From Branchinecta lynchi (Eukaryota > Arthropoda > Branchiopoda > Anostraca > Branchinectidae), in assembly GCA_023053575.1 (NCBI GenBank), contig JAKZAP010000010.1:18288628-18352627 (forward strand): a stretch of DNA of 64,000 nucleotides, read 5' to 3'. How positions within the stretch are numbered: position 1 is the first letter of the stretch; each line of letters begins with the position of its first letter. The notes beneath the pieces were generated by a model that was given only the letters and a program-made list of their open reading frames with translations, did not search any database and was not told where the DNA came from. The position numbers and the translations under genes are program-made. Below, piece after piece: positions 1 to 12,120 of the stretch.

Positions 1-2011
1 CTCTGTCTATCTCCTAAACTCTATCTCCCATTTCCCCCTGATTTCCGCGAATACAGACGAACTATCGACTTGGTAGGAATACCAAGAAGTAAGATCGCTT
101 GTGCATGTCCTTTGACTGCTATATCGAACCTTCAAAAACCCGGTAAACATAAGACGGGGTCTACCGGATTCCCGGTTTGCGCTGAATTCCGTAGTAATAG
201 GATATCGACCAATCAAGAAAACAAAGCATATTGATCGAATTCACATGTCTGCTTACCCCACTAACGATGTTGCAGCCGGCAGTAAAATTTTACTAGATCT
301 AGTAAAAAATATACAGACTAGTAAATATAGAGGATCTCGTAAAATGTCTTCTAATCTAGTAAATAATCCCAATTTCTACTAAAAAAATGGATATGAGGAT
401 CGATTCTTGCTCCTCACTCTTAACAGCTGGCCCCATACACATTCAGAGGAGGCCAGAGCGACTGTTCTCAATTTTGTCTGTTAGCCAACCCAAGCATCAG
501 AGCTCTGACGATTCTGCTAAGTCTGCAGTCCCCCGATGAAAACGAGCGAACCAACTGTTTTCAGAAAAATCGGCTGTTTATAAGAGAATTTGACCTGTTT
601 AAAGAAAAAATCGACTGTCTTTAGAAAAATCGTGGCACTTCGCGCCGATTGATATTTTCGTTACCAACTGGCAGACAATATTACAAGGGGGCGCGCCCCC
701 CATTTGTGACGTTTCTGCTCTTTATGACCAAGTCCGTGGTCAGATATGTTTGTGATGCTTTCTTTACTGATCAGAAGTGTGACTCAAAATCAATGCTTCA
801 AAGTTTAACAGTCTTTTGATGAATTTGTTTGTTGTTGAAATATAGTATGGGTTCTCTAAGTCAATCCACGCGTCGCTGCGACTAATCTAGTAAAAAAAAA
901 ATCTCTGGAATCTAGTAAACTTAATTTTCGTCCAGTGGCAACACTAATTTCTAGAACGATTTTTTTAACGTCGTTAGTAACGACGTTCTAAATCATTCAA
1001 GAAATTGTCAGGAGGACAGAATTTTTAAGTTTTTCCCAGATTCTGGCCGAATATTGGGTCCGCCTGAAAAACTTTTTTGTCCAGACATGGATTCAGCTTT
1101 TCTTATTACCTCCTATTTATGCGTTTTTTGCCCGATTCCTGGGAGCAACTTGTCACTTCTTCATTTGACGTGTTTGACCATTTGGTGTTCGGGGGAGGAG
1201 GAAGCTTGTGGCCCGCTGGAGTCCTGGGCTTCAGCTTTTGGGGCTTCTGACATCCAGCCGTCAAAAATTTATGAGCGTCACAGACAATCGGAACCCTCTA
1301 AATCTACGCAAGTAAATACAGCATCCGGTACGTATCTACAAATGAACACAACAAGAGCTAGAAGCTCATATGGCATTTGCGAGGCTGTGTCAGAGGATGA
1401 AAGTAGGGATTTGCCAATTCATGAGTTTGTTGTGATTATTTGTCAGCAGAACCACCGACATAAGAATGATCATTGACTCTGAAAAATCAGAGAATGTATT
1501 GTTTCATAAAATGCATTTTATTTTTGCACTTGGCTGTGATGAAAACAAAATAGAAAAACGAGATTTTCGGGGTTTTTTCTTGATCGGGCTAGTTTACCCC
1601 TCCAAGATGATGGGCGAGGGATAAATAAAATTTCGGATAGTTCGGTTGTACTTCCGGCAAACCGTCCTCACAGCGAAAGAAACAAACCTAAATCATAAAA
1701 TCCACCACAATCGCAACAGGAAAACGACGCGGGACCAACAAACAATAAGACGACATGTAACTAAAACCAGAAGAACGATGCAGACCGAACGACATGCAGA
1801 TAAAAATAAAATAACGAAAGATAAAATTTACGTGTTCAAAGTGTATATGTACAAATCTGTGATTATTTACAATTCTTAATTCTGAAAAATTTACAATTAA
1901 CCATCCGTCTGGGAAAGCGCAGAAGCTTTCACCCAGAAAACGGCCCACTCCAAAAATCCATAATATGTTTGACCACTTTGAATAAAATCTTCCACAGAAA
2001 TGATGCGCGCT
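1..2011. other. No gene seen; repeat remnants
   Basis: Short ORFs here lack splice signals or protein-like composition. At 200-250 there is a segment also found at about 27640-27700 and 27776-27830. CTAGTAAA motifs recur at 290-370 and 880-920. About 540-690 resembles the hAT-like family of 41424 and 56990. At 1345-1390 there is a reversed 3' end of family A (AAGAGCTAGAAGCTCATATG). Confidence 0.4.
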
Positions 2012-2449
2012 TTAAAGACACCTGAACAATGACACCATACTTGAATACACCATGGAGAATGCATTTACAGACATGGACACGGAGAGCGTTCTTCTCCTGA
2101 GCGTGACGTTTTCAAAATAGGGATGATTGTTTCCAGAGGTTTGCACATGCAGACTCCAAGACAAAAAGTGCAATTCATTCAAATCTTGTACAGCGCTGGC
2201 CGGACCGTATTGGAATTTCTTCTAGATATACGTTCGGGCTTAACTGTTTGAAAAATATTCCAGAAGTAAGGGTTGATTGGAGACATTTGTTAATTTATAA
2301 AATTGCTCGGTACTGAAATAAGAACAGATGCAAAAATCATAGCTTGGAAACGGTATTTCGTATTTGGATTGGGTTTTCTGCAGGCAATGTTAACGGACGT
2401 CATACAGATAGGGATGATACTTGGTACTCTTCATTCAGGTGTCCTTTAA
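2012..2449. mobile_element. TTAA-type MITE, copy 1
   Basis: Left end TTAAAGACACCTGAA, right end TTCAGGTGTCCTTTAA. About 438 bp, highly similar to 5983-6430 and to the truncated copy at 12553. Ending in TTAA suggests a piggyBac-like origin (inference). Confidence 0.6.
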
Positions 2450-2579
2450 GGGCGCTAGAAATTCATTTCTTAACCAAAATCCCTGAGGCAAAAATTATCA
2501 TCTGCTGATGGCGATCGTGAAAAAGTAAATTATGCTTACAAGTATTTGTTGTACTTTGTGGTTAAGATGAGTTCTTTAA

Positions 2580-3606
2580 GGGAAGGTCGGACCGGGGAAG
2601 TGACAACATCTAATCCAATAATGCCAAATTTCTACTACTACAGCAAAGTTTCATCGTCCTAGCACATCTGGAAGTACCTTAACTCGCCATCACCCGAATT
2701 CCGGAAACCCCCTCCACCTGCCCCCTCAGTGTCGAAATCGAGTCCGATTCTATTACTGGCGTACCTAGGATTTGTGCATGTACTTCCCACCAAGTTTTTT
2801 CCTGATCGCTCCACTCTTATGCGTGTCAGAAGATTTCAAATTCTCCACTTCGTACCCCCCCCCCCCTCCAAGCTCATCGGATCTGGTCCGGACTTAACTG
2901 GGATATCTGAGATAAGAGCTATCTCTAGATATCAGGTTTCATTAAGATCCGATAACCCGTGCGAAAGTTATGCATGCCACTAATTTCCGGATTCCGCCGT
3001 CTATCCCTCCCTCAAAGATGGTCGGATCGGGCAAGTGACTATTTCCAAGTTAATCTGGCCGGGTCCTTAATATGCCTGCCAATTTTCATTGTCCTGGCCT
3101 GCCTGGAAATAAATTAACTCCGAATTGTCGGAATTCCGGAACCCCCCTCCAACTCTCCCAGGGTTCCCGAATCCGATCCAGTTCTGTCAGTGATGCACGT
3201 TTCATCCCGATTGCTCAAATCTGAGCGTGTCACACGATTTCTGGTTCCCCCCTCCGACCCCCCCCCCAGATTTATCAGATCGGGTCCGGACTTAAAACGG
3301 GACATTTGAGACTCGAGGCCCTTCCAGATACCAAGTTTCATTAAGATCCGATCACCCGTTCTAGAGTTATGCATACCCTTAATTTCCGGATTCCGCCGTC
3401 TCCCCCCCCCACGATGGTCGGATTTGGCAAGTGACTATTTCTATAATCTATTTGGGTCCCTGACACGCTTGTCACGTTTCATGGTCCTAGCATATCTGGC
3501 ATATCATCATCCCTATCTCGAAAAAGTGTGACAAACAAACGGACCGACCGACAGACGGAATTGCGATCGGTACATGGCACTTGAGTCAGAGGCTACAAGT
3601 GCCACA
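2580..3606 (-). repeat. Family A G-rich tandem element (minus orientation)
   Basis: Degenerate units contain CCAAGTTTCAT, a C-rich run and GATCCGATNACCCG. The 5' terminal structure is at the right (GACAGACGG, then ATGGCACTTG ... CAAGTGCC). ORFs inside are Pro/Ser-rich by-products of the C tracts. Confidence 0.6.
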
Positions 3607-3609
3607 AGA

Positions 3610-3760
3610 TACCACAAAGAAAACTCTCTGCGGAATTCTGAGACCGAGAACATGTCGTCGAGAAGAACTTTATCTACATCTTTTTTGAACTCATTGACCG
3701 TTCCCGCACCCACTATACCGTCTGGTAGAGGGATAGACTAAAACGAGGCAGGAACGACAC
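3610..3760 (-). mobile_element. LINE ORF2 C-terminal fragment (CR1/L2-like)
   Basis: The minus frame includes LPDGIVGAGTVNEFKKDVDK then VLLDD. This matches the widespread motif WNxLPxxVVxAxSVNxFKxxLD found after the reverse transcriptase of CR1/L2/Rex-type LINEs (from memory). Upstream coding sequence is shifted in frame. A family A end overlaps on the left. Confidence 0.6.
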
Positions 3761-4274
3761 TGCATTTCGCAGGAGGCACGGCACGAGTAATAAAAAGAGA
3801 TTAGTAGAAGTAGAAAAGAAAGTGAGAGTTCGTAACTCCTGAGCCTAAAAGAAGGCACGTTAGAACATTGTTCCTAACCCTCACTCTGAAGCCTGAAAGT
3901 GTCCTTTCAGTTTCCGTGCCTCTTTCTAGTACGCGTGCCTAAGTCGTGCTGTGCCGTTCCTCCTTTTATTCGGTAGATAGTTCCATAGCACGGCCACTCT
4001 GTTCCCAAATGCCCAACGGCCGACATCCTTGTGAAAGCTTCAGTGAACAATTTTGAAACCCTTAGCTGCTTATTTTCGACACTTCTAACAAGAAACCCTT
4101 GTGTTATGTTTCGGACAGTGCTGCACTGTTACCTAGAACGCGAAATTCTCAACTGCGTCAGAGCTAGAATTTGAACAGACAAATGCCTTGTTGAACAAAT
4201 GACTTAAGGAGTAAAACCAACGTAATTCCTTCCGATGTCAGCAAAAAAAGACAAAAACACGGTACTGTAATTAT

Positions 4275-4280
4275 TTTAAT
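4275..4280 (-). terminator. Polyadenylation signal variant ATTAAA
   Basis: Minus-strand ATTAAA, 21 bases beyond the stop codon of the membrane-protein gene at 4302. Confidence 0.5.
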
Positions 4281-4301
4281 TTTGAGAACAATGACAAATA
4301 C

Positions 4302-4976
4302 TTATCGACTTCTATCACTGAAATCCAGATCCAATGATCTTAAAAGAGCATGACTGACTTGTTCAACAACTCCCTGTTTCTCCTTGTAGTGAGGATCCCT
4401 ACCTCCATACACGGCTGGATACGAGTTCTTAACCCCTGCGTAGCCTCGATGCACATTTTCATAGCTCTTATGCGAGATTTCTCTTCGGTATCCTTGCTTG
4501 TCATAATCATCTTCCTTAAAGTGGCCAAGGTCTTTGTACATCTCTTCACCACCATCGACCTTATATTCGTATGGAAATACTTCATATTTCTTTTTCCTGC
4601 AACTAACGCGTCTATCGTGCACTTCGCAAGGCTTGATTAGGTTGATGAGCATCGTGAGGAGAGCTACAGGCAGAATGGCAATGATCGGTACGACTACGAC
4701 GACAGTCACGCAGACTACGACACCGAGTATGAAAGGAGGCAGTAAAATTGGCAGCGGGGCGATTAACTTCTTCAGTACATTGTCATTTTCGGCAGGGAGT
4801 GGGGCTGGTTGGGGCACGGCTGCAACGATATACCCAGGTTGATAGTCGACACTGTAGTGTTCCTTCACTGGTGGGTAGGCTGCGGCTATGGGACCCGGAG
4901 TTGCCATGCTTGGGTACGGTAGGATCGGGGTAGTAGGCCCATAAGGCGGCTGATAGGAAGCCGTACTCAGATCCAT
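4302..4976 (-). CDS. Pro/Tyr-rich membrane protein of unknown function
   Basis: A 224-codon intact frame. Residues 1-60 are rich in Pro, Tyr and Ala, with PPYG and repeated P-Y pairs. Residues about 68-112 are a long hydrophobic stretch (LIAPLPILLPPFILGVVVCV, then VVVVVPIIAILPVALLTMLI), enough for one long or two short membrane passes. A Cys-containing basic segment follows (CEVHDRRVSCRKKK) and then a charged, Tyr-rich tail. There is no cleavable signal peptide, so the proline-rich part is probably cytosolic or a ligand for PPxY-binding WW domains (inference). A strong acceptor (ctttatttgtag) lies 5 bases before the ATG, implying an upstream 5' UTR exon. ATTAAA at 4275-4280 follows the stop by 21 bases. 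Length, codon use and signals make this a convincing gene, but I do not recognise the family. Confidence 0.75.
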   Translation of the reverse strand: MDLSTASYQPPYGPTTPILPYPSMATPGPIAAAYPPVKEHYSVDYQPGYIVAAVPQPAPLPAENDNVLKKLIAPLPILLPPFILGVVVCVTVVVVVPIIAILPVALLTMLINLIKPCEVHDRRVSCRKKKYEVFPYEYKVDGGEEMYKDLGHFKEDDYDKQGYRREISHKSYENVHRGYAGVKNSYPAVYGGRDPHYKEKQGVVEQVSHALLRSLDLDFSDRSR

Positions 4977-5142
4977 TCAGTCTACAAATAAAGACGATGT
5001 TAACTGGAGCGACCAGACGCGAGAAGCAACAACAGCTGAGAAGTCACCAATCAATGCCTAGTTGATGGGGTACTCTTTTTCAAAATGGGGGGTGGGGGTC
5101 AGCTACTTCTAGGTATCCTTAAGTCTACGGCTCCTAGGTCTA

Positions 5143-5280
5143 CACTGGAAAAAGTTTCTCCGAGTAAAGATTAAGGTTAACTGCAGTATTTGCCACTGTG
5201 ATTCATCTTATCTCTATTCAGAAGATTAATGCAAATTAGAGATAAGATTATCTTTTTCGAGACAAGTTTTTTTTTCAGTG
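5143..5280. mobile_element. TA-flanked palindromic MITE
   Basis: Starts CACTGGAAAAAGTTTCTCCG and contains AACTGCAGTATTTGC and paired GATAAGATTA arms. Same family as 9811, 11306, 26158 and 40874. Confidence 0.55.
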
Positions 5281-5982
5281 TGTAATGTGTTTTGGTAACA
5301 TGAACGAAAACGTTATTAGCTCAGTAGAAAGTCGGTAGATGAGATTAAGTTTGTTTGTGATTTGAGATTGTTCTGTATACAGGCTTAATATAGCTTAACA
5401 GCTTTTAAATACAGTATATATGTATAGATATAAATATATAGGGTCTACTTGTTCAACAATGACTCTGACCTGACTCTGACAATATACAACAAGGTTGGTA
5501 GCCTTTGTCGTAGCATAGTGATCATGAAGAATTCGCATCGGTTGAAGTTTTGATGCTTGTTCCTTTTGTGAGTTGGGGGATTTAAGAAGAGAAGTTTTGG
5601 TCAGGAAAGTTTTTCAAGGTGGGGCTCAAAAAGATTTGATGGTAGTAACGTGCTCCGAGATTTGCGTCGCCGGGTAGAAACCTGAAGGTTGACATTGAAA
5701 CGTTGAACGTCTTACTGTGAGTTGATGCTGTGTCAGGGATAGTTGTTAATATGAATTGCTAGGTTAGTGCTGAACATTTGGAATGGTACCCTACAGGTGG
5801 AGTTCTTATTTATTTATTTGTATTTGTGTCACGACCCAGAGGGCTTTGTTGGATTATTATAAGTTGAGCACCGATGCCCCTGTGACAGACTTTAGTAAAC
5901 TTATACTCTTGAATTCAATTATATTTCTGAAACGGGGATTAGCCGAGAATTCATATCGTTTTCAGTATAGAATATTTTGTAG

Positions 5983-6430
5983 TTAAAGGACACATGAAAC
6001 CATAGGCTTACTTGAACACACCATGGAGAATGCATTTATAGACATGGCCACGGAAAGCATTCTACTCCTGAGCGTGACATTTTCAAAATAGGGATGTTCG
6101 TTTCCGGAGGTTTGTACATGCAGACTCCAAGACAAAAAGCGCAATTCATTCAAATCTTGTGCAGCGCTGGCCGGATCGCATTGGAATTTTCTTCTAGATA
6201 TACGTTTGGACTTAACTGGTTAAAAATTATTCCAGAAGAAGGGTTGATTGGAGACATTTGTTCATTTCTAAAAGTGTTCGGTACTGAAATAAGGACCGAT
6301 GCAAAATGGAACAAAAATCATAGTTTGGAAACACTATTTCGTATATGGATTGGGTTTTCTGCAGGCAATGCTAACGGAAGTCATACAAATAGGGATGATA
6401 CTTGGTACTCTTCATTCAGGTGTCCTTTAA
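5983..6430. mobile_element. TTAA-type MITE, copy 2
   Basis: TTAAAGGACACATGAAACC at the left, CAGGTGTCCTTTAA at the right, 448 bp. The open frame inside (about 114 codons) is not shared intact with the other copies and is regarded as chance. Confidence 0.6.
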
Positions 6431-6599
6431 GAAGCTAATATACATATATATACATATATACATTCTAGCAGTCAGTGAAGTAACCTCAGGCACAATTAGC
6501 CTGAAATAAAAAAAACTGAATGGAAAACTCACACAAGTTTGACTCCACAAATTAGCTGAAAAGGCCTTATTTTACATTTGATATTTAAGTACACTGAAA

Positions 6600-7040
6600 T
6601 ATTTTGACTCATCCAAGAGATTTTGTATTTTTTCACCCGGGGCTCTATTAATGACGTCCAGACTGTGCGCAGCTGGCATGACAACCCAAATTCACAGAGA
6701 CGCGGGGATTTTGAATTTCAATAAAGGCCTGCATTTCCAGGGTTACAGATGTTAAGCTCGGAAAAGTTACGCTTGTAGAAAGTAGGAAAACAATGTTCAG
6801 ATATGTCCTGCAAGCAATCATTTTAAGTTTATTTTTCGACAACGGCTTTCATTTGTAGCTGGTACATATCTCAAGTGTAGAGGTACAAGTACATCGAGGT
6901 TTCACTCGATGAAACCAATTATCTGCGGATAACGGACAAACGAAGTAACGCATTTTTATCCAGTTTTCAGGCCTTTGTAAGCGAATAAGCGACGTTAGCT
7001 CTCAGCCTGTTCGGTTAAACTTTAAAGGGCCCGTCGCACA
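6600..7040 (-). repeat. Diverged copy of the repeat at 58309-58760
   Basis: Minus-strand 6842-6600 aligns by eye with the 58309-58536 ORF region but carries in-frame stops. 6840-7040 aligns with the shared flank (GTAACGCATTTT, CAGCC...GTTCGGTTAAA). Other copies lie at 25960, 38070 and 49500. Confidence 0.5.
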
Positions 7041-7223
7041 TATATTACTGGTTAACCCTCCACCCCTAATATTTCCATCCATTCGGAATCCCGGAACTTT
7101 GGGGTTATATATAATATTTATTCACCTAACACCGCTAGAGTGATCCTTCCATTGTTCTTATTTGGCATTAGTCAACGAGTCGGATTGGAAGCTTCTCGCT
7201 TCTGATGAGCTCGTTCGTTACAA

Positions 7224-7701
7224 CAGTGGTTCCCAACCGGTGGTACGCGTACCCAATGGTGCACGAAAGATCCTCGCAAGCGAGCTCGCAAGGGGGATTC
7301 TAAGTAGTGAACTGAAAGTCAAAGGTGCTTCTCATGCAGGATTTGAACCTATGACATTCGCATAACACAGCCACTGCACTACCACTGAGCTACAGGGGGC
7401 TTGTGAACATAGTTCACTAACCATAATAATAGTCAGACATAAGCGGACCATTGAAACAGTGATCGTACCGACAGGGGCGTCACGGACGTCCGGTTTGTGC
7501 CGACGGACTTAAAAATGTGCCGACAAAACACGCCGTTGCCGCTTCGTGGCAATGGGGTAAGTTCTGAACGGGGTAAAATATCGTAAAACAACAATTCGTC
7601 AAAAAAGGGGTGCAGCACCTTTTTTTAACCTTGAATAGGGTACACAACCTCTTTGAACCTTGAATTGGGGTAAACGGTACAGGAAAGGTTGGGAACCACT
7701 G
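7224..7701. mobile_element. hAT-like element with CAGTGGTTCCCAACC termini
   Basis: Perfect 15-bp terminal inverted repeats CAGTGGTTCCCAACC / GGTTGGGAACCACTG, a form common in animal hAT elements. Length 478 bp, no transposase. It holds a tRNA-like sequence and an internal CAGGGGCGTCAC hAT-type end at about 7474. No matching 8-bp duplication is visible. Confidence 0.6.
7328..7400 (-). repeat. tRNA-like sequence (SINE head or tRNA pseudogene)
   Basis: On the minus strand TGTAGCTCAGTGGTAGTGCA is a good A box and GGTTCAAATCC a perfect B box at tRNA spacing. The 5' GCCCCCT has no matching 3' strand, so it cannot form an acceptor stem and is unlikely to be a working tRNA. Confidence 0.5.
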
Positions 7702-8272
7702 CTTTAGAAATACCGGATTATTTTTTTTTTTATTTTAACCCAGCAAAGTTGGACTCAACAGACAACTCAAGGACTTGACAGAGATTGTAGAATCATACTT
7801 GTGCTTTAAGAGTTTTCACAATTCCCAAGTTCAACGCAAGCGAAGTTTAGTTGAAGCTACGTCGGTTCTTCCTAGTCGCCATCCAACTCCCCCAAGGGAC
7901 ATTTAACCCTACACCTCCCGCCCCCCGCCCCATTTGATCTCTAAAAAGTATTTTCCAGAACCCTTCCTCCTACTCTCCCACTCTCGTCCATCCCAAGCCC
8001 ACAATCGGGCATATTTGGCACATTGCATTTCGAGTAACCGGGTTTTATCCTGGTCCTTCTACCGTTTGGTTATTTCTCCTTATTTCGTTCCAAGCTGTGA
8101 TTTAAGGTATAATAACCGAATGCTTTCCTCCGACCGAATCCTATCCAGGCCTTAAATGGAATGGTGTCTATCCGCCTAGATCTGCTGAAATAGGAACGAC
8201 CACCAAAAGCTCATAACCCACGACATGTCGGAGATTTTGCAATTATTTTTCAAAATCTTTATCCGTGTCTTC

Positions 8273-8400
8273 ACTGTAAAATTTCATCCGAGTAAGGATT
8301 AACGCTAACTGCAGCATTTGCTACTGGGATTAATCTAATATCTACCGAGATAAGATTAATACGAAATAAAGATAAGATCATCGAGCCGTTTCTCTTCGTG
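8273..8400. mobile_element. Partial TA-flanked MITE
   Basis: CACTGTAAAATTTCATCCGA and the CTACTGGGATTAATCT motif match the family. The right end is lost. Confidence 0.45.
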
Positions 8401-8562
8401 AAAATATAAAAAACGGCAATGTAACTTCTTTTGGAGATGCTACCCACTCATCGGTAACTGCTGTACATCTTTTTCCGTCACAGGCCAAAACCAGCGATGC
8501 CGGAACCGGTCATAAATTAGGCGATTTTATTTTTCATCGCTTCTAAAAATGCTGATTTAATA

Positions 8563-9114
8563 GGGATCGACTAAAAGCAGGAAAGGAAAGGCAAGAGAAA
8601 AGCAGGCAAAGATACTAAAACCACGAAGGGCAAATTAAAACGGGGAAAGAATTACCAGAAACCGAGGATTCGAAAAACTGGCAAGCCTTTCCTATGTTAG
8701 TATCCGTGAGGCATCAGCAACTTACATTTGTAAAAGCTCACCATTTCCTCCTTTTAGAATTCGAAAAACTGGCAAGCTGCACCGTACTTTTCCTCTGTTT
8801 AGTATCCCGTGAGGGGGGCAACTTACATTTGTAAAAGTTCACCTTTTCCTCCTTTTAATACCCTGTCGGTAGGCGACTAAAATCATCCAAGTCCAGCGAG
8901 GGTTTAGCGACTTATGTATTGAAGTCCACCATTTCTTTCTTGGTTTCAGTAACTTGTCACTTTTACAAATATAAGTTGCCGACCCCTCACGGGATACTAA
9001 ACAGAGGAAAGGCTTGCCAGTTTTTCTAATTCTTCCCCGTTTTAGTTTGCCTTTCCTCGTTTTATCTTTGCCTGCTTTTCTCTTGCCTTTCCTTTCCTGC
9101 TTTTAGTCGATCCC
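8563..9114. mobile_element. 552-bp palindromic MITE with 9-bp target duplication
   Basis: Arms of 50 bp or more start GGGATCGACTAAAAGCAGG and end with its complement. Both sides carry the exact duplication GATTTAATA (8554-8562, 9115-9123). A 9-bp duplication points to a Mutator-like origin (inference). Fragments recur at about 21590-21790 and 34436-34676. Confidence 0.7.
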
Positions 9115-9810
9115 GATTTAATATTCTACACGCGGCAACCGATGTCGGCTGGTATTAACCGGGCACCACTACAGCAGGCATTTGCTGTACACCAAAAAAG
9201 TTGGCAGCCCCTCGCTTTTTTTCAAGGACAACACTCCGTAAGAAAAGATGATTTAAGCCCCTTGACTTCAAATTCGCCCTGCCTTCCCATCTACGACATG
9301 ACTGATTCTTGCTGATTGGTGGGTACAACCCTTGCCAAACCCCTTTAGTTCGGGCAATCAGGCTTACTAAGAAATTAAGGGAATTTCACAGAAAATGGAA
9401 TGATTGAATTAATGTGCTGCAGTGTTTCACGCTTTGTAATCGGTGTAACGCTTTGTAACGATATTGTTAAAGGACCTGTCTTACCTATAATACTAACACA
9501 ACCTACTTCCATGATCACTCGATATATTTCTAAACCATTTCGTACGGTAAATTCTAACCCCGAAACCATGCTGATTTTCTCACTTGCCGTGTTTTGCTAC
9601 TTTCTACGTATATCACGCTGTCCACTGTTGTCTGCGAGAAGTTTTTCCATAAGAAAAACCGGTTATGTGAACTGTTCACCTGTTTTTGCTATTAAGTTCG
9701 CTACAGCCAAAACTTCGGGTTATTTGTTGAAAGCACAGCCTAGTTTTAAAGTATTCAAATACTGAACAAAATTTAATTTTTTTTAAATGCTGTAAGTTGA
9801 AGAGTAAGTA

Positions 9811-9968
9811 CATTGTAAAAAGTCTCTCCGAATATTGATACAGTATTTTCTACTGGGATTAATTCTATCTCTATTGGGATAAAATTAATCCAAATTAGGG
9901 ATAATCTTATCTCAATAAAGACAAGATTATTCCCAGTAGCAAATACTGCAAGATTATTTTTTACAGTG
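9811..9968. mobile_element. TA-flanked palindromic MITE
   Basis: CATTGTAAAAAG ... TTTTTTACAGTG with TA on both sides. The inner arms (GGGATTAATTCTATCTC) form a hairpin. TA duplication suggests Tc1/mariner origin (inference). Confidence 0.65.
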
Positions 9969-10561
9969 TAGTGCGAGGGTTCCTTTAACGAGGCTCGCTG
10001 CGCACGGTAGGTATTCATCATTTTACCATTTCACGCAAAACTGCACTATTCACATTCAAGTAACTGTTCACATAAGCATACCTCTATTGTAGCTGTTTCG
10101 AATAAAACCATTAAAAAGCAACACTGAAAAAACTGTCGGTGTAAGCTCTCTGTGATCAGTAACCGATTGTTGTTTGCTTTCCGTGTTCAACCGTCTAATA
10201 CAAGAAAATGTACTCACCACTGATTCTGTTTGAGCTTCTAAAGATCCGTCAAGTCAGGACAACTAAAAAGCCAGATACCGAATAACATCACAGAAGCAAA
10301 GATCCTCGACAATAATTTAATCTGCAAAGACTTGACAAAGAGATTAAAAGTGAGTTTGAAATACTAATGATGGATGATAGGTATTCCCAAAGGTGACTGT
10401 AAAACCTCTAAGCTAAGTCCTTTCAGTCAGGGAAAAATTCCCCGGGCTGGATTTACTAAAGAAATCTATTAAGAATGTAAGTAAGTAATTTATTTATAAC
10501 CCGCCATTCTGGAAAAAGGGAGTGAATGAAAGAAAATAAATAAAAATTTACTGAAATAAAC

Positions 10562-10858
10562 CCCGATGAAAATTTTATCTCAAAATAGTACTATGAAGTA
10601 GTACGAAAAAGTAGCATGCAGTACTACCGATGCTACTACATGCTTCTAGTTCAAGGCTTCCGTGTTACTGCATACTACTATATGCTACTATTGGCAAGAC
10701 CGGATGCTACTATGGAAAGACAGGATGCTACTGGATACTACTACAGAAGATTGGACCAGTCTGAGGTACATCCGATGATATAATTCTTGGCTATTACATA
10801 GTATTACATGCAACGTTTTCGTACTACACCATACGCAGGCTACAAATTTTTCATCGGG
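10562..10858. mobile_element. MITE with CCCGATGAAAA termini, copy 1
   Basis: Inverted termini CCCGATGAAAATTT / AAATTTTTCATCGGG. The inside is crowded with TAGTAGTAC and GTACTACT motifs. Near-identical copy at 45437. Confidence 0.65.
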
Positions 10859-11020
10859 ACAAATCGAGATTTTCTGAGATTTTCCTGATTGGCTAATTAT
10901 ACCTCTAAGGTGTTAAGCGAGCCGAAATCGAAATAATGTGGTCACATAGATAAATATATATTTATTGCATAAACAAAGTCATGTCTAAAAAACTAAATCC
11001 TAAATATAGCTTAATACCAT

Positions 11021-11230
11021 TTACATTGGATCCCCCAATGCCTCGCCACTAACCGGAAAATCACCGCCAAACATTTCCTCCCCTAGTCCCCCCAACTCAA
11101 AACATTCACACACAAAATGTAAAAGATTCTCGTCAATTGCACTACATATAGGGCAGAAGTAAGGGCCATCACGGACCCTATTTTTCCCTAGATATTTCCT
11201 TTTTTTCCCCCAATGGAAGTGCGTTCCCCC
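11021..11230 (-). mobile_element. LINE ORF2 C-terminus with Cys-His knuckle
   Basis: The frame DGPYFCPICSAIDENLLHFV then CECFELGGLGEEMFGGD ends in TAA at 11021. The C-x2-C ... H-x4-C arrangement matches the copy at 62182 (GPYFCPMCGTEGEDVVHLIC), so these are two members of one LINE family. The tail beyond the stop is AT-rich (10940-11020). Confidence 0.7.
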
Positions 11231-11305
11231 TTAAACAGAATAGAGCCTCTAAAACTTATTGAAACATCCGAAATTATATCCCTCGCTTAAAATCGTAGAG
11301 GCATA

Positions 11306-11463
11306 CACTGTAAAAAAAAATCTTGCAGTATTTGCTACTGGGATTAATCTTGTCTTTATTGAGATAGGATTACACCTAATTCGGATTAATCTCATCCAAA
11401 TAGAGATAAAATTAATCCCAGTAGCAAATACTGCATACTTATTCGGAGACACTTTTTACAGTG
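11306..11463. mobile_element. TA-flanked palindromic MITE
   Basis: CACTGTAAAAAAAAATCTTGC ... CTTTTTACAGTG, flanked by TA. This is the most symmetrical member of the family. Confidence 0.65.
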
Positions 11464-11749
11464 TAACAGCCGATCAAGGAAACCCTCGAAAATTAGTGTT
11501 TTTGTTTCTCTCATTATTAATGGTCAGCTTAGCTTCAAACCTCATATTCAAAAGAAATCTGCCAAGACATGATGAAATCTTCGTCATGACAGTTCCAATA
11601 ATTTAATTTCCCCAAAACTTAATTCATTTTCCAAAATGAAATCGCAGCACCAGCTTTTCCAAGCAGTTTGTACGAAGAAATGAACACAATAAGATATCTA
11701 AAGCTAGAACCTTTCGTGGATTTTCCGAATTTTCATTTTCCAGCTTGAG

Positions 11750-12120
11750 CCTGAAAAGGACCCTTACTGAAAAGGGCCAAAACATAGCTGTAATAAAATG
11801 CAGCTGGCGTATCCGTAACTGAGCTACTTCCAATTTCTTCGGGTCGTATAAAGGAAAAAGTCTTCGTGATGCATTTCCTCATTATTATTATTATTACATG
11901 CGGATACTCAAAATAAGGCGACCCCCCCACCACCCCGGTACCGAACCCCCAAGCGAAAACTCCCCGGTACCAAACCCCCCTGCCCCCCCCCCCCCTTCCA
12001 ATGGGGGTTGGTACGAAGGTTTTCTTCGGGAGAGGGGGTAGTCGTAGCCGATGCCATATATCAGTAAGAATGTAAAAAACACCTGCCTTAAAATTATTAG
12101 TCGTAGGCATCTTTGAACAC
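11750..12120. repeat. Dispersed repeat fragments and C-rich tract
   Basis: 11750-11825 contains AAAAGGGCCAAAACATAGCT, shared with 18830-18900 and 51013-51085 and, inverted, with 48520-48590. An ATT microsatellite and C runs follow. No gene seen. Confidence 0.4.

Noticed and set aside
1054..1476. 140-codon plus ORF
   Set aside because: Runs into a reversed family A 3' end, starts with a non-ATG codon, and has mixed low-quality composition.
7328..7400. Functional tRNA gene
   Set aside because: A and B boxes are present but the acceptor stem cannot pair. It lies inside an hAT-like element.
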